Part shown: piece after piece, positions 17,843 to 25,514 of the stretch
How the letters are laid out: each line of letters starts with the position of its first letter
Numbering within the stretch: position 1 is the first letter of the stretch
Source of the DNA: Bacteroidota bacterium
Lineage (GTDB): Bacteria; Bacteroidota; Bacteroidia; UKL13-3
Reading direction: 5' to 3'
DNA: 64,000 bases
Assembly: GCA_027484685.1 (NCBI GenBank)
Contig: JAIXSO010000047.1
Coordinates: 62,001-126,000 of the forward strand
Notes under the pieces: generated by a model
Told to the model about the DNA's origin: nothing
Databases searched by the model: none
Seen by the model: the letters and a program-made list of their open reading frames with translations, nothing else
Program-made: the position numbers and the translations under genes

Positions 17843-18922
17843 ATGATATTTAGTAGTCATGAAAATATAAAAATTGCAGGAATTTCAGTTGCCATTCCTT
17901 CTCAAAAAATCAATGTAACAGATTATTATACAAATTTTGGAGAAGAAACGGTTGATAAATTTTCAGAAATGGCTGGTGTAAAGCAAACCACAAGGGCTAT
18001 TGATGAACAAACTGCATCTGATTTAGGGTTTGAAGCGGCTATCAAACTTTTTGAGGCTAAAAATATAAACAAAGAAGATATTGGAATATTAATTTTTGTA
18101 AGTCAAAAACCCGATTACCGATCGCCAAGTACTGCTTTTGTGCTTCAAAAAAGGCTTGGTTTAAATCATGATATAATTTGTTTTGATATTAATTTGGCTT
18201 GCTCAGGTTTTGTTTTTGGCCTTCAAACTGCTCATTCATTATTAAATCAATCTAATAAAAAGTTCGCCTTACTAATAACTGCTGATACTTCGTATAAAAC
18301 TTTATCACCCGAAGATAGAACCATGATTATGTTATTTGGTGACAGTGGTTCTGCTTTATTGTTAGAAAAAAAAGTAACGGAAAATAAAAATAATCAATTT
18401 GGACTTAGATCAAATGGTTATAAGTTTAAGAGCATAATAACTCCTGCAGGCGCTTTTAGAAATATGGACTTAAAAAATATTGAAGAAGAGTGGACTGATG
18501 GAATTACAAGGTCTGATTATAACACGCACATGAAAGGAATGGAAGTGTTTGGATTTTCAATAACCGATGTTCCTAAATTAATTGAAGATTTTTTTAAAAC
18601 ATCCTCCTCTCAACCATCAGATTATGATACTTTTGCATTACATCAAGCTAACCAATATATTTTAAAACAACTATCTAGAAAAAATAAGATTCCATACGAA
18701 AAAATACCAATTTCACTAGATAGATATGGAAATAATAGTAGTAATTCTGTTCCTTTGGTATTGTGCGATCACTATTCAAAAAATGAAAACCAAAATTTAA
18801 GAGTATTTATTGCTGGTTTTGGTGCAGGTCTGTCGTGGGCTTGCGGAAGTATTTATATTAATACTAGCGATATACTTCCTATACATATTACAGATAATTA
18901 TTACAAAGAAGGAAAAATATAA
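17843..18922 (+). CDS. 3-oxoacyl-ACP synthase III (KAS III, FabH-like)
   Basis: The 359-aa thiolase-fold enzyme has the full triad: Cys120 in INLACSGF, His267 in LHQAN and Asn297 in DRYGNNSSNSVP. The gate motif LFGDSGSALLLE is present. It should load an acyl-CoA or acyl-ACP starter and condense it with malonyl-ACP. It follows the inactive homologue by nine bases and is followed by ACP 2 one base after its stop. Being outside the normal fab context and inside a glycan locus, it probably makes a special short acyl group. Confidence 0.9.
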   Translation: MIFSSHENIKIAGISVAIPSQKINVTDYYTNFGEETVDKFSEMAGVKQTTRAIDEQTASDLGFEAAIKLFEAKNINKEDIGILIFVSQKPDYRSPSTAFVLQKRLGLNHDIICFDINLACSGFVFGLQTAHSLLNQSNKKFALLITADTSYKTLSPEDRTMIMLFGDSGSALLLEKKVTENKNNQFGLRSNGYKFKSIITPAGAFRNMDLKNIEEEWTDGITRSDYNTHMKGMEVFGFSITDVPKLIEDFFKTSSSQPSDYDTFALHQANQYILKQLSRKNKIPYEKIPISLDRYGNNSSNSVPLVLCDHYSKNENQNLRVFIAGFGAGLSWACGSIYINTSDILPIHITDNYYKEGKI

Positions 18923-18923
18923 A

Positions 18924-19163
18924 ATGAATAACTTAGAAAAATTTAACTCCATTTTTGCCGAAACATTCAATGTGGATTCAAGTCAATTAAATGAAAATTT
19001 TGGAATTGATACGGTAGCAAATTGGGATTCCGTTACACAACTTAGCTTAGTTACAGCAATTGAAGATGAATTCAATATAATGTTAGATACTGATGATATT
19101 CTTGACTTTAAAACATATTCAATAGCTAAAGAAATTTTAAAAAAATATCAAATAGAATTATAA
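18924..19163 (+). CDS. Acyl carrier protein 2
   Basis: I start it at ATG 18924 (79 aa, MNNLEKFNSIF...), directly after the KAS stop; a longer reading from 18810 would overlap the KAS gene by over 100 bases and is not ACP-like. The phosphopantetheine Ser36 lies in VANWDSVTQLSL, and IEDEFNIML follows. It shares the short WDS motif with ACP 1 but is otherwise quite different, suggesting two distinct carriers for two steps. Confidence 0.88.
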   Translation: MNNLEKFNSIFAETFNVDSSQLNENFGIDTVANWDSVTQLSLVTAIEDEFNIMLDTDDILDFKTYSIAKEILKKYQIEL

Positions 19164-19167
19164 TTTA

Positions 19168-19905
19168 ATGTTACATAATAAAGTTTGTCTTGTTACTGGT
19201 GCAAGCAAAGGAATTGGTTTAGCAATAGTTAAAAAATTTGCCGAAAATGGTGCTATTGTATACGCAAATGTTCGCAATGAATCATCATTAAATAGTGAGT
19301 TAACAGAACTTCAAAACAACTTTTCAAATATTAAAATTTCCTATTTTGATGTGGTTGCTGAGCAAGAGGTTAAAAATGCTATTTTAGACATAAAAAAGAA
19401 CGAAGGTCGTTTAGACGTATTGGTAAACAATGCAGGAGTAGTTTCATATGAATTACTTGGATTACTTAATTTTGATAAATTACAGCAAATGCTAAACGTA
19501 AATGTAGTGTCTGTAATTAGATTAATTCAGTTAGCATCACGATTAATGACAAGACAAAACTCAGGTTCAATTATTAATATTTCTTCAATTGTAGGAGTTA
19601 AAGGAGTTAAAGGACAATTGGCCTATTCAGCTACAAAAGGAGCTGTAAATACTATAACCTTATCTGCATCAAAAGAATTAGCAGAAAATAAAATTAGAGT
19701 AAATGCAATTGCACCCGGCATGGTAGCTACTGAAAGGCTAAAAACAATAATGGATGACAAGTTTAGTGACCGTGTAAACGATATTGGATTTAAGCGTTTA
19801 GCAGAGCCAGAAGAAATTGCAGATACTTGTTTGTATTTAGCTTCAGATTTATCTAAATATGTTACAGGACAAATAATTGGAGTTGATGGTAGTACCATTC
19901 TATAA
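19168..19905 (+). CDS. SDR-family 3-oxoacyl-ACP reductase (FabG-like) 2
   Basis: A 245-aa SDR with VTGASKGIGLAIVKKF at residues 8-23, LVNNAGVVS, the catalytic Ser in NISSIVGV and YSATKGAVNTI (Tyr-x3-Lys), ending with VTGQIIGVDGSTIL. It is closer to canonical FabG than the copy at 15417. It starts four bases after ACP 2, mirroring the ACP 1/SDR 1 pair. Two reductases suggest two ketoreduction steps, as would be needed for a dihydroxyacyl product; that is inference. Confidence 0.87.
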   Translation: MLHNKVCLVTGASKGIGLAIVKKFAENGAIVYANVRNESSLNSELTELQNNFSNIKISYFDVVAEQEVKNAILDIKKNEGRLDVLVNNAGVVSYELLGLLNFDKLQQMLNVNVVSVIRLIQLASRLMTRQNSGSIINISSIVGVKGVKGQLAYSATKGAVNTITLSASKELAENKIRVNAIAPGMVATERLKTIMDDKFSDRVNDIGFKRLAEPEEIADTCLYLASDLSKYVTGQIIGVDGSTIL

Positions 19906-19908
19906 ATC

Positions 19909-21309
19909 ATGTTTTTAAATATAGATCTTCATAAATCAGATGCCATTGCCTTAGTTGATGATAGTGGCTTATCAATAACATTCAATGAATTAATTACTAA
20001 ATCCAATGAATTTTATAAACTAATTGATAAAAGAACTTTAATTTTTATTTTAGCAGATAATTCAATTGAATCATTTATCGCTTTTTATTCTTGTATTCAA
20101 AATAAAGTAGTTCCCCTATTATTAAGTTCAAATACCAATGAAGAACTTTTAAATAATTTATACGAAAAATACGTTCCTGAATTTATTTATAAAATACCAT
20201 CAAATAATTGGAGGCCAAAAAATGAAAATATAGTAGCTACTTATTTAAAAGAAAATGGTTTTGAGTTAATACAAACCAATAATATTAATCCAATACTATT
20301 TGATGAACTTTCATTTTTACTTCCAACTTCTGGAAGTACAGGAAGCCCAAAACTTGTTAGACACAGTTATACAAATTTAGATTCTAGTGCAAAAAATGTA
20401 TCTGAGTTATTTAAAATAGATAATACACATACCGCCATTGCTTTTTTACCAATGTATTATACAATGGGCTTATCTGTAATTATGAGCCATTTAAATAGTG
20501 GTGCAAAAGTTGTATTAACTAATTACAGTTTAACCGATAGGTTATTTTGGAACCTAATGAAAGAACAGAAAGTAACTACCTTTACAGGAGTTCCTTATAG
20601 CTTTGAGTTATTAGATAAATTAAGATTTTTCAGAATGCCACTTCCTGATTTAAAAATAATAACCCAAGGGGGAGGTAAATTAAAAGAGGATCTGTTTATA
20701 AAATTTGCGCAATATGCGACAGATAAATTAATTCAATTCATTCCTACCTATGGACAAACTGAAGGTACAGCAAGAATGGCATTTTTAGAACCTTCAATGA
20801 CCCAACTTAAAGTTGGCAGCATAGGTAAAGCCATTCCAAATGGTTACTTAGGTGTTATAAATAATTCTGGTGAAGAGATATTAATAACAGAGGCCGAGGG
20901 TGAAATGATTTATAAAGGCAAAAATGTAACATTAGGTTATGCTGAATGTAAAGAAGATTTAACCAAAGGAGATGACAATAAAGATGTTTTAATAACTGGA
21001 GATATTGTAAAAAGAGATGCAGATGGGTTTTACTTTATAATTGGAAGAAAGAAACGTTTCTTAAAAATTTATGGTTATAGAATAAGTCTTGATGAAGTTG
21101 AAATGCTTATTAAAAATCAATTTCACATTGAATGCATTTGCTCAGGAAATGATGAACAATTAATCATAAAAATTGAAGACTTATCACTTGCCAATCAAGT
21201 ACAAGCTTATATTAGTGATAAAACAAATTTATTTCATCAATGTATTAGTGTTCAACAGCTTGAAAACTTAGCTAGAAATGAAGTGGGTAAAGTAATTTTA
21301 ACCAATTAA
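19909..21309 (+). CDS. Adenylate-forming acyl-CoA/acyl-ACP ligase (ANL superfamily)
   Basis: The 466-aa protein has the ANL core motifs LPTSGSTGSPK (139-148, AMP binding), YGQTEG (A5), TGDIVKRDADGFYFIIGRKK (A7-A8) and a C-terminal lysine in NEVGKVILTN (Lys461) that would catalyse adenylation. The N-terminal domain is short. In this cassette it probably activates a carboxylic acid and loads it on an ACP as starter, or recycles a free acid. It starts four bases after SDR 2 and is the last gene of the acyl cassette. Confidence 0.85.
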   Translation: MFLNIDLHKSDAIALVDDSGLSITFNELITKSNEFYKLIDKRTLIFILADNSIESFIAFYSCIQNKVVPLLLSSNTNEELLNNLYEKYVPEFIYKIPSNNWRPKNENIVATYLKENGFELIQTNNINPILFDELSFLLPTSGSTGSPKLVRHSYTNLDSSAKNVSELFKIDNTHTAIAFLPMYYTMGLSVIMSHLNSGAKVVLTNYSLTDRLFWNLMKEQKVTTFTGVPYSFELLDKLRFFRMPLPDLKIITQGGGKLKEDLFIKFAQYATDKLIQFIPTYGQTEGTARMAFLEPSMTQLKVGSIGKAIPNGYLGVINNSGEEILITEAEGEMIYKGKNVTLGYAECKEDLTKGDDNKDVLITGDIVKRDADGFYFIIGRKKRFLKIYGYRISLDEVEMLIKNQFHIECICSGNDEQLIIKIEDLSLANQVQAYISDKTNLFHQCISVQQLENLARNEVGKVILTN

Positions 21310-21327
21310 CAAACTACAAAAGCTAAC

Positions 21328-22422
21328 ATGAAAATTACTTTAATTGCGGGTGCAAGGCCAAACTTTATGAAAATTGCACCTATTATTCATGCAATAGATT
21401 CAGCAAGAAAAAATGGAAGCACTTTAGGATATAGATTGGTGCATACCGGGCAACATTATGATGAAAAAATGAGTGACACTTTTTTTCATCAATTAAATAT
21501 TCCAAAACCTAATGTTAACCTCAATTGCGGTGGAGGCAGTCAAGCTGAACAAACTGCTTCTATTATGGTAGCTTTTGAAAAGGAACTCATTTCAAACCCA
21601 ACCGATTTAGTTTTGGTAGTTGGAGATGTTACTAGCACAATGGCTTGTGCAATTGTGGCAAAAAAGTTAAATACCAAAGTAGCGCATGTGGAAGCAGGTA
21701 TTAGGTCTTTTGATTTAACAATGCCTGAAGAAATTAATAGAATGGTAACTGATAGCATTACTGATTATTTTTTCACTACTACTGAAGGTGCTAGTAATAA
21801 TTTAATAAAAAGTGGTATGGATAAAAACCATATTTTCTTTACCGGTAATGTAATGATTGACACCCTACTATCTAACAAAGATAAATTTACCCCACCTCCT
21901 TTTTGGAATAGTTATCAATTAGCCAATAACCAATATTTGGTGTTAACATTACATCGCCCCGCTAATGTTGACAATGCAGCAAATTTAAAAGAGCTAATGC
22001 ATGAGATAACAACAAACTCCAACAACTTACCAATCATTTTTCCAATGCACCCAAGAACAGCAAAAATATATGCTGAATTGGGCATTAATGCTCCAAATTT
22101 AAGAATTGTTGATCCTCTTGGATACCATGAATTTAATTATTTGGTACAACATGCCAAAGGTGTAATTACCGATTCTGGAGGAATTACCGAAGAAACAACA
22201 GTTTTGGGTATTCCATGTATAACCTTAAGAGATAATACAGAAAGACCTGAAACAGTAGAAATAGGATCTAATGAATTAATTGGCACTAACCCTAAGGCAA
22301 TAAAACCTTATCTAGAAAAAATGCTAAATAATAATTGGAAAAAATCGGCTATCCCAGAAAAATGGGATGGTAAAGCCGCAGAAAGAATTGTAGCTGTTTT
22401 ACTAGGACTACTGTCACCCTGA
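21328..22422 (+). CDS. wecB: Non-hydrolysing UDP-N-acetylglucosamine 2-epimerase (WecB/WbpI-like)
   Basis: The 364-aa protein opens with LIAGARPNFMKIAPI and shows VHTGQHYD, HVEAGIRSFD, PEEINR, and the C-terminal TDSGGITEETTVLGIPC block, all hallmarks of the non-hydrolysing epimerase. It could make UDP-ManNAc or, as WbpI does, epimerise UDP-GlcNAc3NAcA to the manno form; the WbpB/D/E set at 40689-44313 makes the latter attractive. Its last residues (LLSP) and its TGA stop are formed by the first copy of a REP-like repeat, so the natural C-terminus may have been cut or replaced. Confidence 0.9.
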   Translation: MKITLIAGARPNFMKIAPIIHAIDSARKNGSTLGYRLVHTGQHYDEKMSDTFFHQLNIPKPNVNLNCGGGSQAEQTASIMVAFEKELISNPTDLVLVVGDVTSTMACAIVAKKLNTKVAHVEAGIRSFDLTMPEEINRMVTDSITDYFFTTTEGASNNLIKSGMDKNHIFFTGNVMIDTLLSNKDKFTPPPFWNSYQLANNQYLVLTLHRPANVDNAANLKELMHEITTNSNNLPIIFPMHPRTAKIYAELGINAPNLRIVDPLGYHEFNYLVQHAKGVITDSGGITEETTVLGIPCITLRDNTERPETVEIGSNELIGTNPKAIKPYLEKMLNNNWKKSAIPEKWDGKAAERIVAVLLGLLSP

Positions 22423-22656
22423 GCTTGTCGAATGAGTGAACGAATGCACTTGTCCCCTGCCTCTTTGTCACCGTGAGCCGTAGTGAGCTTGTCGAACTGC
22501 GAAGGGGTGTTAAAAGAAAACATTTACTAAAATAATTACGTGTCATGGATTCGACAAGCTCACCATGACATTAGTATCTCGTTGTCACCCTGAGCCTTTG
22601 TCACCCTGAGCTTGTCGAAGGGTGTCGAAGGGTATCGAAGGGTATCGAACTATGAA
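22411..22656 (+). repeat. REP-like palindromic repeat cluster, left flank of the GIY-YIG gene
   Basis: The stretch holds several copies of a unit with core TGTCACCCTGAGCTTGTCGA in both orientations (for example 22412 and 22600 forward; TTCGACAAGCTCACCATGAC at 22550 inverted). Individual units can fold, e.g. CACCCT/AGGGTG and TCATGG/CCATGA stems. From 22540 to 22656 the sequence is repeated almost exactly at 22989-23095. The GC content is visibly higher than the surroundings. The first unit provides the stop codon of the epimerase. Confidence 0.88.
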
Positions 22657-22699
22657 TAGGTGAACGAATGCTATCGAAAAGTTACAATAAAGTATATAA

Positions 22700-22987
22700 A
22701 TGAACACATACTACATTTATATTTTAAAATGTTCTGATAATTCATATTATATTGGTGTAACTAATAATCTAGACTTAAGACTTAACCAGCATCAACAAGG
22801 TGTAAATAAAAATAGTTATACTTTCAATAAAAGACCTGTTGAATTAGTCTATCAAGAAGAACACACTGACATCAAAAAAGCAATTGCTAGAGAAAAGCAA
22901 TTGAAAAAATGGTCGAGAAAAAAGAAAGAAGCTTTGATAAATGGAGATATTGATCTTTTGAAAATTTTATCAAAAAACAATCAATAA
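22700..22987 (+). CDS. GIY-YIG nuclease-domain protein
   Basis: The 95-aa single-domain protein is of the UPF0213/YhbQ type. The two signature strands are YYIYILKCSDNSYYIGVTNN (residues 4-23), followed by the catalytic-type Arg in LDLRLNQH and a basic C-terminal region AREKQLKKWSRKKKEAL that contains a Glu suited to metal binding. It has no functional link to glycan synthesis. It lies alone between two nearly identical copies of a REP-like repeat of about 110 bases, as if gene and repeats form one unit. Confidence 0.9.
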   Translation: MNTYYIYILKCSDNSYYIGVTNNLDLRLNQHQQGVNKNSYTFNKRPVELVYQEEHTDIKKAIAREKQLKKWSRKKKEALINGDIDLLKILSKNNQ

Positions 22988-22988
22988 A

Positions 22989-23095
22989 GTGTCATGGATT
23001 CGACAAGCTCACCATGACATTAGTATCTCGTTGTCACCCTGAGCCATTGTCACCCTGAGCTTGTCGAAGGGTGTCGAAGGGTGTCGAACTATGAA
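22989..23095 (+). repeat. REP-like repeat, right flank of the GIY-YIG gene
   Basis: This is a near-identical direct copy of 22540-22656. The opening 57 bases (GTGTCATGGATTCGACAAGC and onward to CTGAGCC) match base for base; the tail differs by one 10-base unit (TATCGAAGGG type) and a few changes. It begins two bases after the stop codon of the GIY-YIG gene. Confidence 0.88.
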
Positions 23096-23164
23096 GGCAA
23101 ACTACAAATGAGGAAGCTCTATTAATAACCTAAGTATAAATCTAAAAAACTTTAAATCATCAAA

Positions 23165-24274
23165 TTGAAATCCAAAAAAATACTTATCGTTTGTCGTTCA
23201 TTTTTTCCTGAATTAACTCCCCGCTCTTTTAGGGCTACCGAGTTAGCTAAAGAATTTGCGATACAAGGTCATCAAGTAACAGTACTCCTACCCTATGATA
23301 ACCAACGTGATTTATCAACTTTTGAAAACTTAGGCATTCAATTCAAATATTTTGGACCATTAGTTTGGAAAGATATAAAACCATGGGGCAAATCAGCTAT
23401 TGGTGACTTAAGCAGAAAATTTGGCCGAGTTTTAAATTTATTATTAGACTATCCAAATATTGAGATTTTATGGCGATTAAAGCCCATTTTAAAAAAAGAA
23501 AAGAATTACGATTTATTAATTTCTATAGCTGTTCCCCATGAAATAAATTGGGCAATAGCACAAATTAGAAAAACGGGAACAGAAATAGCTAAAACTTGGG
23601 TAGCCGACTGTGGCGACCCTTTTATGGGTAATATTTTAGAGGCTATTAGGCCTCCTTTTTATTTTGGATACTTCGAAAAATTATTCTGTAAAAGAGCTGA
23701 TTTTGTTACGGTTCCTACCCAAACATCATTAGATGCGTATTATCCTGAATATAGACATAAATTTAGAATTATTCCGCAAGGATTTAATTTTGACGAAGTT
23801 AAATTAAGTAAAAACCATGAACCTAATTTAGTTCCTACATTTGCCTATGCCGGAAAAGTGGCACAAAGTGGAATAAGAAGCTTAAACACCTTAATAGAAA
23901 AGCTGATTGAAACAAGGCTACCTTTTGTTTTTCATGTGTTTGGAGCAGAGGCTAAACTTAATTTAAAAGGTTATGCCGATTTATACCCTAATCAAATTAA
24001 GCTTCACGATCCTTTAAATAGACTTGAGTTACTTTTTGAATTAAGTAGAATGGATTTCTTACTCAATTTAGATAATGGAACACTATTAAATACTCCAAGC
24101 AAACTTATTGACTACGGGTTAACAAAAAAACCTATTCTAAACGTTTTGGCACATCAACCAGATATGGATTTGATAAAAAGCTTTTTTAAAGGGGATTATC
24201 AAAATGCATTAAAAATAGAAAATATCAATCAATACAATATAAAAACAATAACTGCTCAAATTTTAAACCTATAG
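23165..24274 (+). CDS. GT-B fold glycosyltransferase (family 4 like)
   Basis: The 369-aa protein starts at TTG 23165 and reads KKILIVCRSFFPELTPRSFRA, the usual opening of GT4-type enzymes that let the glycine loop follow a PE-x-x-x-R motif. Later landmarks are ADFVTVPTQTS, IIPQGFNFDEV and FAYAGKV at the domain boundary. The usual E-x7-E motif is not clear (NTPSKLIDYGLTKKPIL occupies its place), as in several divergent GT4 members. It lies after the REP/GIY-YIG insertion and before a second NodB-like pair. Confidence 0.7.
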   Translation: MKSKKILIVCRSFFPELTPRSFRATELAKEFAIQGHQVTVLLPYDNQRDLSTFENLGIQFKYFGPLVWKDIKPWGKSAIGDLSRKFGRVLNLLLDYPNIEILWRLKPILKKEKNYDLLISIAVPHEINWAIAQIRKTGTEIAKTWVADCGDPFMGNILEAIRPPFYFGYFEKLFCKRADFVTVPTQTSLDAYYPEYRHKFRIIPQGFNFDEVKLSKNHEPNLVPTFAYAGKVAQSGIRSLNTLIEKLIETRLPFVFHVFGAEAKLNLKGYADLYPNQIKLHDPLNRLELLFELSRMDFLLNLDNGTLLNTPSKLIDYGLTKKPILNVLAHQPDMDLIKSFFKGDYQNALKIENINQYNIKTITAQILNL

Positions 24275-24320
24275 TTTTAATATCGTTTACTTTTAAGGTA
24301 GGTACATTTTAACTTAGCTC

Positions 24321-24355
24321 AGTGTCCACGGTCGTTGAGCGAAGTCGAAACGAAT
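24321..24355 (+). repeat. Solitary REP-like unit
   Basis: The intergenic sequence contains GTCCACGGTCGTTGAGCGAA followed by GTCGAAACGAAT. It shares the TTGAGC...GTCGAA core layout with the units at 22411-22656 but is a distinct variant. It stands alone, with no ORF of its own, in the 148-base gap between the glycosyltransferase and the third NodB-like gene. Confidence 0.55.
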
Positions 24356-24422
24356 ATCAATTAAAGTAAAATGCTTAACTAAATTATATTGCTTTTATTT
24401 TATAAAATAAGCAGTGAGATGA

Positions 24423-25505
24423 ATGAAAAACAACCTAAAATTTGCGTTTAATAATTTATTTTATAAAACCAATAAAAAGCTAATTGCTATTGCCTCTGAC
24501 GATTGGGGAAGCATTAGAGTAAAATCAAAAAAAGACCAAGTTGAATTAACAAAAAAAGGCTTAAATATAGCTTCTAATAGATTTGACGCGTACGATTCGC
24601 TTGAAAGCAACAAAGATTTAGAAGAATTATATGAGGTTCTGTTATCATTTAAAGATTTTAAAGGAAACCACCCTATAATTACCCCTGCATTTAATGCAGC
24701 AAACCCCGATTTTGAAGCGATTAAGGAAAATGATTTTACAAATTATGTTTCTGAAAATTTAAACAAAACTATTTTAAGATATCCTGCAAGTAATAAAATT
24801 ATTGATCTTTACAAAAAAGGAATTGAATACAATATTTTTGTTCCACAAAGTCATGGCAAAGAACATATTCAGGCCAATTGGTGGATGAAAGAGCTACAAA
24901 ATAAAAATTCGTTTGCTAGACAAGCATTTTGTAATGAGTTTATTTTTATTCCAGATAACCTATTAACACTACCAGTAAATAATATACAAGGCACTTTTAA
25001 TGCTTTAAATATTTCAGATATTGAGCATTACGAAGCAACTATAAGCAGTGCAATAACAATGTTTATTGAATTATTTGGATATAAACCTACTTACTTTACC
25101 CCACCTGCTATGTTTTACCACAAGAGTTTGGAGTTTTTTTTGGTTAAAAATGGTTTTAAATACCTAGATGTGGAGTTAATACAAAAAAAGTGTTTAGCCA
25201 AAAATAAAACCATTAATTTCTTAGCCAAAAATAAATGTGGTTTAAAAGCAGTTATTAGAAATAATGTTTTTGAACCCAATTTAGAGCCTAATAACGATGG
25301 TGTAGATGGCTGTTTAAAAAATATAGAATTGGCATTTAAATACAAACAACCAGCCATTATAAGTAACCACAGAGTTAGTTTTGTAGGCGAAATAGATGAA
25401 AAAAATAGAACAAATGGTTTAAAAGCATTGCAAAAACTATTAAAAGAAATATTGAATAAATGGCCAGAAGCTGAATTTGTTTCTGTTCCCAATTTGTTTA
25501 ATTAA
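24423..25505 (+). CDS. NodB-like polysaccharide (de)acetylase family protein, copy 3
   Basis: The 360-aa protein is the third paralogue. Landmarks are IAIASDDWGSIR (the usual Glu before SDDWG is Ala), SHGKEHI (Lys for Arg in HGREH, but both His kept), RNNVFEPN and SNHRVSFVG. It is somewhat shorter than copies 1, 2 and 4. The changes near the first motif may mean altered substrate choice, but the predicted metal ligands (Asp, His, His) remain. Copy 4 follows within ten bases, so this is a second tandem pair. Confidence 0.62.
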   Translation: MKNNLKFAFNNLFYKTNKKLIAIASDDWGSIRVKSKKDQVELTKKGLNIASNRFDAYDSLESNKDLEELYEVLLSFKDFKGNHPIITPAFNAANPDFEAIKENDFTNYVSENLNKTILRYPASNKIIDLYKKGIEYNIFVPQSHGKEHIQANWWMKELQNKNSFARQAFCNEFIFIPDNLLTLPVNNIQGTFNALNISDIEHYEATISSAITMFIELFGYKPTYFTPPAMFYHKSLEFFLVKNGFKYLDVELIQKKCLAKNKTINFLAKNKCGLKAVIRNNVFEPNLEPNNDGVDGCLKNIELAFKYKQPAIISNHRVSFVGEIDEKNRTNGLKALQKLLKEILNKWPEAEFVSVPNLFN

Positions 25506-25514
25506 TTGATAAAT

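Noticed and set aside
22308-22546. Two minus-strand ORFs over the REP-like repeats
   Set aside because: They are read through repeat units and the end of the epimerase gene; the peptides mirror the repeat and have no family features.
25115-25492. 125-codon minus-strand ORF inside the third NodB-like gene
   Set aside because: It lies wholly within a well-supported plus-strand gene and is low-complexity Ser/Lys/Phe sequence, a typical shadow frame.
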